Positions 42,038-50,079 of a stretch of DNA of 64,000 nt are shown in pieces (within the stretch, counting starts at the first letter, position 1; each line of letters opens with the position of its first letter). Position numbers and translations under genes: made by a program. The DNA is taken from the NCBI GenBank assembly GCA_032260385.1, contig JAVVEL010000015.1, positions 1-64,000 of the forward strand, given 5' to 3'. Origin of the DNA: UBA9300 sp032260385 (GTDB taxonomy: Bacteria; Bacteroidota; Bacteroidia; Bacteroidales; VadinHA17). The notes under the pieces were generated by a model, which had not been told where the DNA came from, made no database searches, and saw only the letters and a list, made by a program, of their open reading frames with translations.

Positions 42038-42958
42038 CTATTTTACATAAGATGACCTGATTTCCGCAACTTTACCGGCCAGTTCCTTGAAGACTTCCGG
42101 TGTCATATCTGTTTCAACGGTTGATTTAAGAACAGTAATATTTGTTTCTTCATCCACTTCAGGCTTGATATCGGTTGTTTTAATATTTATCTTATCAAAA
42201 ACCGTCTTTAACTCCTCCATCTGCTTTATTATTTCCGCCATTGATGGATGATCCCTGTTATCCTTAATCAGCTGGAGCATAATGCCAACAGACAATTTCT
42301 GATCGATGATCCTGCCGACCAGTTTATTACTGTCGAATTCATTTAAATCAACAAGCTGGGTTGCTATGTAAAGGCCTTCCACCCAGCCGCCGACCATTAC
42401 TATCGCAGCTATTGCATGTTGCTCATTATCTTCAAGGTAAGAGCTCGAATTCAGGAATGTTTCAGATACAATATCAAGTATAACATCCCTGTTGTTTATA
42501 TTTTCTTCAAGCCTGTTAATTGTTTCCTCATTAATGGCATCGAGTATACCCAATCCGTCGGCCATTTCCTTGGCGGCAGACATATAATCAATAACCAACT
42601 GTGTCTGATCATAAAGGCTTGCGAAACTCAGGTCACAGGTATAGATACCCAGGTTGAGGGCCATCATCTTATTGGTTGTATACCTGGTTGTATTTTGCGT
42701 AGGGTTCAACAGTTCCTGGTTAAATTCTGCTCCGGCTGATTTTATCAGCATGGCAGATTCAAGAGGTGATGGAAGAGAATAAAAGATTTTCTTTGCCTGG
42801 TCAACATCCAGGAGCACATCCTGACTGATCTCGGTAATCTCTAAAGGCACATTCTTCTCTGCCTCCTTACCACCTGATTTACAACTGTTAAACAGAAGAG
42901 CAAAGGTAAAAACAGCTATAAATAAATATAGTGTCTTACATAATGACTTTTTCTTCAT
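42038..42958 (-). CDS. Helical lipoprotein, conserved hypothetical
   Basis: A 306-residue protein with a lipobox (FALLFNSC, Cys26). The mature region is acidic and mostly helical, with blocks such as IFYSLPSPLESAMLIKSAG, NLGIYTCDLSFASLYDQTQLVIDYM and AAIVMVGGWVEGLYIATQL that look strongly conserved. I recall similar unannotated lipoproteins in Bacteroidota but know no function. The neighbouring downstream gene encodes a small secreted protein with a beta fold, suggesting a periplasmic pair. Confidence 0.65.
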   Translation of the reverse strand: MKKKSLCKTLYLFIAVFTFALLFNSCKSGGKEAEKNVPLEITEISQDVLLDVDQAKKIFYSLPSPLESAMLIKSAGAEFNQELLNPTQNTTRYTTNKMMALNLGIYTCDLSFASLYDQTQLVIDYMSAAKEMADGLGILDAINEETINRLEENINNRDVILDIVSETFLNSSSYLEDNEQHAIAAIVMVGGWVEGLYIATQLVDLNEFDSNKLVGRIIDQKLSVGIMLQLIKDNRDHPSMAEIIKQMEELKTVFDKINIKTTDIKPEVDEETNITVLKSTVETDMTPEVFKELAGKVAEIRSSYVK

Positions 42959-43077
42959 GATTGATAGTTTAATTTGCTGGTCTATTTTCCGCCTAATTTA
43001 GCACTAAATTTTTATTTTTCAAAGTAATGCAAGACACTCAGCTTAATATTACCGGGAGCTGCCTGCAGTCAATCGCT

Positions 43078-44055
43078 CTATTCATAGGCTGAGAAGTATT
43101 TCATAAACTGTGCCCGCTCATATTTCTTGTAATCCTTAAAGTTCTTGTAGTTCAAACTGGCCCTGAATTCATCAATACTCTTATAGTTTTTTGATTTCAT
43201 CCATGACTCCAGGGAAGCAAGAAGTTCACTTATATATTCATGACCCTCGCTGTATAGTACAGAACAAACCTGGACTGTATCAGCACCGGCAAGGAGGTAT
43301 TTTACAATATCTTCACCTGTGCGCACACCTGTTGAGGCCGATATACTTATTTTGTCATTTACGGCTGAGGCCATCCCAATCCACCTTAGAACATTTCTTT
43401 TATCGTCGGTGTTGCTAAATACTGAAGCCGGTATTATGTTCATGGAATTAACGTCGATATCCGGCTCGAAAAACCTGTTGAAAAGAACTACCCCGTTTAC
43501 TCCCCTCTTGTAAAGCTGGTCTATAAGATAGAGCAGATTTGTAAATCTTTGACCCAGTTTAATGGCAAAGGGTATATCCAGAGTCTTCCTCAGTTTCTCA
43601 ACCATATCAAAATAAATCTTTTCAGCCCTGACGGGATTGAGCTCTTTATCAACAGGCAGAAAAAACATGTTCACCTCCAGGGCATCGGCACCTGCCGACT
43701 GTATATTTTTTGCAAAATTTATCCAGTCCTTGGCCGAGACACAATTAATACTGGGTATTATGGGAATATCTGTTGATTCTTTTGCGGACCTTACCAGGTC
43801 CAGGTAGTTATCCAGGGAATGTGTTTTAGTATAGTATGCTATATAATCTGATGCTTCAGGATAATCTGATCCTTTGGATAACATACCGCTCTGATAATTG
43901 ATTTGCTCCTCAAATATTGATTTAAGAACTACGGCACCCGCACCGTATTCAGCAGCAGCCTTGATTTTATTCAGGCTATCTGTAAGTCCGCTACTACTGA
44001 CAATAAGAGGGTTACGCAGTTTCAAACCCATGTAACTTGTTTCCAGGTTCATCAT
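43078..44055 (-). CDS. Dihydroorotate-dehydrogenase-like flavoprotein
   Basis: A 325-residue FMN-binding TIM barrel of the PyrD/DHOD superfamily. MGLKLRNPLIVSSSGLTDS corresponds to the PyrD N-terminus, PSINCVSAKDWINFAKNIQSAGADALEVN to the active-site loop and strand, and SISASTGVRTGEDIVKYLLAGADTVQVCSVLY to the FMN-phosphate site. True DHOD activity is not certain: it is often annotated dihydroorotate dehydrogenase-like, and the reaction may be another flavin reduction. It lies downstream of yggS on the minus strand, nine bases after its stop. Confidence 0.78.
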   Translation of the reverse strand: MMNLETSYMGLKLRNPLIVSSSGLTDSLNKIKAAAEYGAGAVVLKSIFEEQINYQSGMLSKGSDYPEASDYIAYYTKTHSLDNYLDLVRSAKESTDIPIIPSINCVSAKDWINFAKNIQSAGADALEVNMFFLPVDKELNPVRAEKIYFDMVEKLRKTLDIPFAIKLGQRFTNLLYLIDQLYKRGVNGVVLFNRFFEPDIDVNSMNIIPASVFSNTDDKRNVLRWIGMASAVNDKISISASTGVRTGEDIVKYLLAGADTVQVCSVLYSEGHEYISELLASLESWMKSKNYKSIDEFRASLNYKNFKDYKKYERAQFMKYFSAYE

Positions 44056-44064
44056 ATAAATTGT

Positions 44065-44748
44065 TTAATTATCTATTTTACAATACCTTGCACCAAAAAT
44101 AGCAGTCCCAATCCTGATCATCGTGCTTCCCTCCTCCAGAGCTACTCTGTAATCACCAGACATTCCCATCGATATTTCGCAGAAATCATCTTTCTCCCGG
44201 CAAAAATTCTCTTTCAGTTCTTCAAAAACAGACCTGAGAAAAACAAATTCTGATCTGACCCTGTCCATATCCTCTGTAAAGGTAGCCATACCCATTACAC
44301 CTCTTATATTAACATTCTTCAGCTCTTCAGTGATGCCCGACTTAATCATTTCAACGGCTTCCTCGATGCTAAAGCCGAATTTTGTTTCTTCTCTTGCTAT
44401 ATGAAACTGTAAAAGGCAATCTATTGTTCGTCCGGCCTTATTTCCTTCCTTATTTATTTCCCTCAGCAATTTTTCCGAATCAACCGATTCTATAAGGTGG
44501 ATAAACCCGGCGATATACTTAACCTTGTTCCGTTGAAGATGTCCAATCATATGCCACCGGATATCACCGGGCACATGTTTATATTTATCCATTAATTCCT
44601 GCACCCTGTTCTCACCGAAATTTCTTTGTCCTGCCCTATAGGCTTCCATTATATCCTCAATTGTTTTGGTTTTGGATACAGCCACAAGCTTAACATTATC
44701 AGGCAGTTTCTCTTTAAGGCGTCTTATATTTTCTGCTATTTCACTCAT
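44065..44748 (-). CDS. YggS family pyridoxal-phosphate-binding protein
   Basis: A 227-residue PLP homeostasis protein with the ATG at 44748 (MSEIAENIRRLKEKLPDNVKL). The PLP lysine lies in LVAVSKTKT; FGENRVQEL, WHMIGHLQRNK, GMATFTEDM and SMGMSGDYRVALEEGSTMIRIGTAIFG are the family motifs. Members have no catalytic activity of their own and buffer PLP, affecting amino-acid metabolism. It sits in the serC-serA-DUF1015 set, whose SerC is a PLP enzyme. Confidence 0.93.
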   Translation of the reverse strand: MSEIAENIRRLKEKLPDNVKLVAVSKTKTIEDIMEAYRAGQRNFGENRVQELMDKYKHVPGDIRWHMIGHLQRNKVKYIAGFIHLIESVDSEKLLREINKEGNKAGRTIDCLLQFHIAREETKFGFSIEEAVEMIKSGITEELKNVNIRGVMGMATFTEDMDRVRSEFVFLRSVFEELKENFCREKDDFCEISMGMSGDYRVALEEGSTMIRIGTAIFGARYCKIDN

Positions 44749-44816
44749 AAGGTCTAAAGTCCTAAAATTAGAAAAGCCCCGCATATAAAACAAGGCTTTC
44801 CCAACTATTTGCATAA

Positions 44817-46067
44817 TCAGTCGAGCAGGTGTATGGCGAGGCCACTTCTCAGCTTTGGCTCGAACCAGGTAGTTTTGGGTGGCATAATATTGCCTGTATC
44901 TGCTATCTTAATAAGTTGCTGCATTGAAACGGGATATAGTGCAAAAGCTACTTTCATTTCCCCGAGGTCAACTCTTTTCTTCAGTTCACCAAGACCCCGT
45001 ATACCACCTACAAATTCAATCCTTTTTGAACGTCTCAGGTCCTGGATATCCAGGATGGGAGAAAGAACCCTTTGTGTCAGTATAGTAACATCGAGTGCTG
45101 CTATTGGGTCAGCGTCGTCATACACATGTTCCCTGGCTTCAAGCCTGTACCATTCTCCTTCAAGATACATTGAAAAGACGTGGAGCTTCTCAGGTTTATA
45201 AATAGCCGGTCCGGTCCGTGTAATTAAAAATGACTCGCCAAGTTTTTCAATTAATTCCGCTGCTGTATTACCGTTAAGATCTTTTATCAGCCTGTTATAG
45301 TCAATTATTTTAAGCTGCTTATCAGGGAAATGCACAGCCATAAAATAATTAAACTCTTCATCACCGGTATATCCGGGATTTTTCTCACGTTTTTCCTTGC
45401 CTACCAGTGCGGCGGCAGCTGTCCGGTGATGTCCGTCGGCGACATAGGTAAAGGGCACCTTATCCCTGAATAAATTTTCTATTTCAGAAATAAGTGCCCT
45501 GTCATTTATCACCCAGAAATGGTGACCAAATCCGTCATCAGCAACGAAATCATATACCGGTTCCTCTTCAGTGACAATACGCGTAACTATCTGATCAATT
45601 TCCTTTACCGCGGGATAGGTAAAAAATACAGGTTCGATATTTGCATTGTTTGTTCTTACATGTATCATCCTGTCTTCTTCCTTATCCGGCCTTGTGAGCT
45701 CATGTTTCTTTATCACCCCGTTGAGGTAGTCATCAACGGATGCACAGGCCAGGAGGCCATACTGGGTCCTCCCATCCATGGTTTGTGCATAGATGTAAAA
45801 TTTTACTTCATCATCCTGTACCAGCCATTTATTTTTCTGCCATTTAAGGAAATTCTCATATGATTTACGGTACACCTCCCCGCTATGGACATCAGTGCCC
45901 GGTGGAAGGTCAATTTCGGCTCTTGTTATATGCAACAGGGAAAATTCATTGTCCCTGGCCATGTCTCTTGCCTCTTCTGTACTCATAACATCATAGGGCA
46001 GACATGCCACTTTATCAGCCAGGTCTTTAGGAGGCCTGAGAGCTTTAAATGGTTTGACTATTGCCAT
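44817..46067 (-). CDS. DUF1015 family protein
   Basis: A 416-residue protein of the DUF1015 family. VKPFKALRPPKDLADKVACLPYDVMS is the N-terminal hallmark, HELTRPDKEEDR lies near residue 122, and FTYVADGHHRTAAAA carries a DGHHR motif at 211-215. A D-G-H-x-R loop is also characteristic of the ParB/sulfiredoxin fold, which includes ADP/ATP-dependent serine kinases. Function is not established. It directly follows serA by 22 bases, after serC, which ties it to serine synthesis; no phosphoserine phosphatase is in the window. Confidence 0.85.
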   Translation of the reverse strand: MAIVKPFKALRPPKDLADKVACLPYDVMSTEEARDMARDNEFSLLHITRAEIDLPPGTDVHSGEVYRKSYENFLKWQKNKWLVQDDEVKFYIYAQTMDGRTQYGLLACASVDDYLNGVIKKHELTRPDKEEDRMIHVRTNNANIEPVFFTYPAVKEIDQIVTRIVTEEEPVYDFVADDGFGHHFWVINDRALISEIENLFRDKVPFTYVADGHHRTAAAALVGKEKREKNPGYTGDEEFNYFMAVHFPDKQLKIIDYNRLIKDLNGNTAAELIEKLGESFLITRTGPAIYKPEKLHVFSMYLEGEWYRLEAREHVYDDADPIAALDVTILTQRVLSPILDIQDLRRSKRIEFVGGIRGLGELKKRVDLGEMKVAFALYPVSMQQLIKIADTGNIMPPKTTWFEPKLRSGLAIHLLD

Positions 46068-46089
46068 TTTATATAAAAATATTTAATTA

Positions 46090-47010
46090 TTAATTATTAA
46101 CCCTGAAGGTTTCATCTCCTTCTTTAAGGAAGGCGATAATCTGGCTTGCAGCTGCAATTCCTGCATTGATATTTGCCTCAGCTGTCTGGGCACCCATTTT
46201 TTTGGGAGTGAAGAAGTACCTTCCGGGATAATTAGATTTTATGTCATCACTGCAATCCGGCGCAATATCAGATATATAACTGAAATCGTCTCTTTCGGAA
46301 AATACCTTCATTAATTCCGCTTCGTTAATCACCTCTTTTCTTGCAGTATTTACTAGAACGGCATTCCCGGGCATCCCGCTCAGGAGCTCATACCCTATTG
46401 ATGCTTTGGTTTCCTTGTTTGCCGGTATATGAAGCGATACGTACTGACACTTTGAATAAAGCTCCTCCACTGTTTTGAGAGCTTTTACACCATCCTTTTC
46501 TATCACACTGTCATCCACGAAGGGATCAAAGGCAAAAATCTCCATTCCAAATCCGCGGGCTATTTTTGCAACATATTTACCTACATTACCATAAGCATGT
46601 ATGCCCAGGCTTTTCCCCCTGAGTTCAGTACCCGGCTTACCGTTAAATCCGCCCCTGGCCAGGTAAACCATCATTCCTAAAGCCAGCTCGGCCACTGCAT
46701 TGGAATTCTGTCCCGGGGTGTTCATCGCAACAATATTTCTGGCAGTACATGCCTCCAGGTCAATATTGTCATAACCGGCACCTGCTCTTACAACTATTTT
46801 AAGACTGCTGGCAGCTTCCAGAACTTCAGCATCGATTATATCACTTCTTACAATCATTGCATCAGCGTCTTTAACTGCAGAAAGCAATTCTTTTTTTTCG
46901 GTATATGACTCAAGCAGGCTGAGTTCGTAGCCTGCTTTTTCAAGTTCCTTTCTTATGCCCTCCACCGCTTCCCCGGCGAAAGGTTTTTCAGTAGCTATCA
47001 GTACTTTCAT
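46090..47010 (-). CDS. serA: D-3-phosphoglycerate dehydrogenase
   Basis: A 306-residue NAD-dependent 2-hydroxyacid dehydrogenase oxidising 3-phosphoglycerate to 3-phosphohydroxypyruvate. The ATG at 47010 (MKVLIATEKPFAGEAV) fits better than an earlier frame start that would overlap serC. The Rossmann loop reads HAYGNVGKYVA, RAGAGYDNIDL is the substrate-loop hallmark, and VNTARKEVI and QTAEANINAG are conserved. Where most members have a catalytic His (TPHIG), this one has TPKKMG (268-273), a Lys as in the type IIIK form known from Bacteroidota and Entamoeba. No regulatory ACT domain is present. Confidence 0.93.
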   Translation of the reverse strand: MKVLIATEKPFAGEAVEGIRKELEKAGYELSLLESYTEKKELLSAVKDADAMIVRSDIIDAEVLEAASSLKIVVRAGAGYDNIDLEACTARNIVAMNTPGQNSNAVAELALGMMVYLARGGFNGKPGTELRGKSLGIHAYGNVGKYVAKIARGFGMEIFAFDPFVDDSVIEKDGVKALKTVEELYSKCQYVSLHIPANKETKASIGYELLSGMPGNAVLVNTARKEVINEAELMKVFSERDDFSYISDIAPDCSDDIKSNYPGRYFFTPKKMGAQTAEANINAGIAAASQIIAFLKEGDETFRVNN

Positions 47011-47023
47011 TTTCACTCTGTTT

Positions 47024-48094
47024 TTAATTGTTTGCTTCAAAATCTTTCATTGTCTGTATCAGTTCTTTCACACTTTCAGGAGGAAGGGCATTATACAGAG
47101 AAGCACGGAATCCTCCGACTGACCTGTGCCCCTTTATTCCTATCATACCCCTTGAAGAGGCAAATGAAGAGAATCCGGCCTCAAGTTCCTTATATTCTTC
47201 ACTCATAACAAAGCATACATTCATTATCGAACGATCTTTCTCTTTACTTACAGTGGGTACAAAGAGTTTATTACGCTCTATTTCAGCATAGAGCATATTT
47301 GCTTTTTCCAGGTTGATTTTCAGCATTGCTTCAAGTCCGCCCTTGTCCTTAAGCCACTTAAGTGTCTGTAAAGCAGCATATACAGGAAGCACAGGAGGTG
47401 TATTGAACATTGATTCCTTTTCGATGTGTGTCCTGTAATCCAGCATAGTCGGTATAGGCCTGTCAACCTTACCCAGTATTGCTTCCTTTACAATGACAAA
47501 GGTAACACCTGCCGGGGCAAGGTTTTTCTGGGCTCCCCCGTAGATAATTCCGTATTTTGAAACATCAACCGGCCTGCTGAAGATATCAGATGACATATCG
47601 GCAACCAGTGGAACGGGAGAATCAATATCCTCCTTGATTTCAGTACCGTAAATCGTATTATTTGTGGTTATGTGAAAATAATCGGCGTCATCAGGAATGG
47701 TATAATTCTCTGGTATATAGTTGAAATTTGCGTCTTTGGAAGAAGCCACCTCAATAACTTCGCCAAAGAATTTAGCTTCCTTTATTGCTTTTGAGGCCCA
47801 TGAACCGGTATTCAGATAGGCTGATTTCTTAATCACCAGGTTCATTGGCACCATGGCAAACTGGGTACTGGCTCCTCCACCCAGGAAAATGACCTGGTAA
47901 CCTTCAGGCACTGACAGTAATTCCTTGAATAATGACTGTGCCTCGTCCATGACTGACACAAATTCCTTACTTCGGTGTGAAATTTCCATTACTGAAAGCC
48001 CTGTTCCGGCAAAATCCCTTACTGCCTCGGCGACCTTATCGACGGTATATTGCGGTAATATTGAAGGTCCTGCGTAAAAATTATGTTTTTTCAT
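47024..48094 (-). CDS. serC: Phosphoserine aminotransferase
   Basis: A 356-residue fold-type I PLP enzyme transferring an amino group from glutamate to 3-phosphohydroxypyruvate. MKKHNFYAGPSILPQ is the standard N-terminus, SVMEISHRSKEF and GGGASTQFAMVPMNL follow, and the PLP Lys lies in IIYGGAQKNLAPAG. HRSVGGFRASLYNALP is the phosphate-contacting C-terminal block. It is the first gene of the serine set and is followed by serA after 13 bases. Confidence 0.96.
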   Translation of the reverse strand: MKKHNFYAGPSILPQYTVDKVAEAVRDFAGTGLSVMEISHRSKEFVSVMDEAQSLFKELLSVPEGYQVIFLGGGASTQFAMVPMNLVIKKSAYLNTGSWASKAIKEAKFFGEVIEVASSKDANFNYIPENYTIPDDADYFHITTNNTIYGTEIKEDIDSPVPLVADMSSDIFSRPVDVSKYGIIYGGAQKNLAPAGVTFVIVKEAILGKVDRPIPTMLDYRTHIEKESMFNTPPVLPVYAALQTLKWLKDKGGLEAMLKINLEKANMLYAEIERNKLFVPTVSKEKDRSIMNVCFVMSEEYKELEAGFSSFASSRGMIGIKGHRSVGGFRASLYNALPPESVKELIQTMKDFEANN

Positions 48095-48155
48095 CCTGTT
48101 AGTTTATTCGTTAAAAAAATCATTTTAATAATATCATTTAGCCTGTAGACAAGGC

Positions 48156-48878
48156 TTATATGTTTAAGTTGAACAACTTACCCTTCTCAAGGTAAGGGAG
48201 TACATCTGTTGAATCAGTCGTATGGCAAAAGGGGATACAGTCGTCAAGACCTTTTTCCCTCAGCCTGCTTCTCTGTGCTGCCTTATCAATATAAGAAAGA
48301 ATATCGTCTTGTGCAAGTTTCCAGAGATCAAGAGTTATCATCACCGAGTCGCATGATGAGGCGAATTTTCCACTTTTCACCAGTCTGTCGGCCAGTGCCC
48401 CGGCAAAAACCGAATCTTCCAGGGATATTTTACCCTTCCATCCCGCGCACAGCAGAATAATTTTCCTTTCCTGGTCCAGCAGATAGGTCTCAAGACTGCT
48501 TATATTCAGGAAGGATCCTATGAGCACCCTGCAGCATCCCGAAGCCACTTCAATTGACATGGTACCATTTGTTGTACTATATACAATTGTTTGCCCGCGA
48601 ACTCTTTCTGGAGTAAAATTAAAGGGTGAATTTCCAAAGTCTGCAAAATCCTGAACATATCCGTCACGTTCGGCGGCAACCATGTATCCCTTCCTCTTAT
48701 ATTCCCGTGCCACCTCCAGGTTTGGAACCGGTATCAGGCATTCAGCACCATTGGCAAAAGCATTGCAGATTGCTGAGCTGGCCCTGAGTATATCAATTAC
48801 AACCACTACGGCCTCCGGATCGGTATAGCGATCAAAAATAGCAGGAGTCAGGCAAACTTCCAGATTAGACCTCGTCAT
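48156..48878 (-). CDS. ComB-family 2-phosphosulfolactate phosphatase
   Basis: A 240-residue ComB-type protein starting at the ATG at 48878. VVVIDILRASSAICNAFANGA, FGNSPFNFT, VYSTTNGTMSI and LCAGWKGKISLEDSVFAGAL are the conserved blocks of the Mg-dependent ComB fold. In methanogens it dephosphorylates phosphosulfolactate toward coenzyme M; in Bacteroidota a sulfolactate product could feed sulfonate or sulfonolipid synthesis, or the substrate may differ. It follows gcvT by 16 bases. Confidence 0.83.
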   Translation of the reverse strand: MTRSNLEVCLTPAIFDRYTDPEAVVVVIDILRASSAICNAFANGAECLIPVPNLEVAREYKRKGYMVAAERDGYVQDFADFGNSPFNFTPERVRGQTIVYSTTNGTMSIEVASGCCRVLIGSFLNISSLETYLLDQERKIILLCAGWKGKISLEDSVFAGALADRLVKSGKFASSCDSVMITLDLWKLAQDDILSYIDKAAQRSRLREKGLDDCIPFCHTTDSTDVLPYLEKGKLFNLNI

Positions 48879-48894
48879 TAGAGTCAACTCTTTT

Positions 48895-49998
48895 TTATGC
48901 TTTATATATTGGAAATTTAACTATCTCAGCCTTAAGATCCCTGTTACGTATCCTTATAAAAATTTCTGTCCCTTCCTTCCAGTATCCTTTATTAAGGTAA
49001 CCCATGCCTATTCCTTGTTTCATCATGGGAGACATTGTCCCTGAGCTTACCCTTCCAATGTTTTCACCACCTTCATTAACTATTTCGTAATCATGTCTTG
49101 GTATTCCCCTGTCAATCATCACAAAGCCCTTCAGTCTTTTATCAACCCCTTCTTCCTTTTGCTGCAGGAGGAATTCTTTATCAAGGAAGTCTTTCCCTTC
49201 CCTGAATTTTGTTATCCATCCCAGGCCTGCTTCAATTGGTGACGTGGTATCGTCTATATCATTTCCATACAGACAATAACCCATTTCAAGTCTTAAAGTA
49301 TCACGTGCTCCAAGACCAACGGGTTTAATGCCAAACTCCTCTCCTGCCTCAAAAACAGCCTTCCATAAACGGCTTGCATCATCGTTACTTACATATATCT
49401 CACATCCACCTGCCCCGGTATAACCTGTCGTGGATAAGAGTACCTTCCCTATCCCTGCAAAGGGTATCTCTTTGAAGGTATAATATTCCATGTCAATAAT
49501 ATTCTCCTCTGTTAATTTCTGCATTGCCTGCATGGCCAGGGGACCCTGCACGGCAAGCTGGGCTATGGAATCAGATGCATTTTCTAAACCCTTACCAGGG
49601 CTTATTCCGAACTTTTTTGCCTGTTCAACACACCAATTCCAGTCTTTTTCAATATTGGCAGCATTGACAACAAGGAGGTATTTTTCTTCATCAAACCGGT
49701 ACACAAGGAGATCATCCACTATTCCACCCTTGCCGTTGGGAAAGCATGAATATTGCACCTTGCCGTCAACCAGTGACGACACATCATTTGAGTTTATGTA
49801 TTGAAGATAATTAAGGGCTTCAGGCCCCGTAACCCAGAATTCGCCCATGTGCGACACATCAAAAACCCCAGCCTTTTCCCGGACGGTAATATGTTCATCA
49901 TTGATACCTGTATACTCAACGGGCATATTATAGCCTGCAAAGGGGACCATTTTAGCTCCCTTTTCTTCATGAAATTTTGTAAAAGCAGTATTTTTCAT
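48895..49998 (-). CDS. gcvT: Glycine cleavage system T protein (aminomethyltransferase)
   Basis: A 367-residue tetrahydrofolate-dependent enzyme releasing ammonia and forming methylene-THF from aminomethyl-lipoyl-H protein. GAKMVPFAGYNMPVEYTG, KAGVFDVSHMGEF, GGIVDDLLVYRF, STTGYTGAGGCEIYV, GLGARDTLRLEMGYCLYGND and the C-terminal GRVSSGTMSPMMKQGIGMGYL are all hallmarks. The rest of the cleavage system is not adjacent. It shares a transcript with the ComB gene. Confidence 0.96.
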   Translation of the reverse strand: MKNTAFTKFHEEKGAKMVPFAGYNMPVEYTGINDEHITVREKAGVFDVSHMGEFWVTGPEALNYLQYINSNDVSSLVDGKVQYSCFPNGKGGIVDDLLVYRFDEEKYLLVVNAANIEKDWNWCVEQAKKFGISPGKGLENASDSIAQLAVQGPLAMQAMQKLTEENIIDMEYYTFKEIPFAGIGKVLLSTTGYTGAGGCEIYVSNDDASRLWKAVFEAGEEFGIKPVGLGARDTLRLEMGYCLYGNDIDDTTSPIEAGLGWITKFREGKDFLDKEFLLQQKEEGVDKRLKGFVMIDRGIPRHDYEIVNEGGENIGRVSSGTMSPMMKQGIGMGYLNKGYWKEGTEIFIRIRNRDLKAEIVKFPIYKA

Positions 49999-50079
49999 TG
50001 CTAAAAATATTTTTATTTAAATGTATTATAACTTTATTTCATTTTCGCTTTATCTAATTAATAATCAATACCATCCGGT

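Noticed and set aside
42995..43010. AATTTAG-CA-CTAAATT palindrome upstream of the helical lipoprotein
   Set aside because: A 7-bp AT-only repeat with a 2-base spacer in an AT-rich gap; too likely by chance to call an operator, and no T tract follows on the coding strand.
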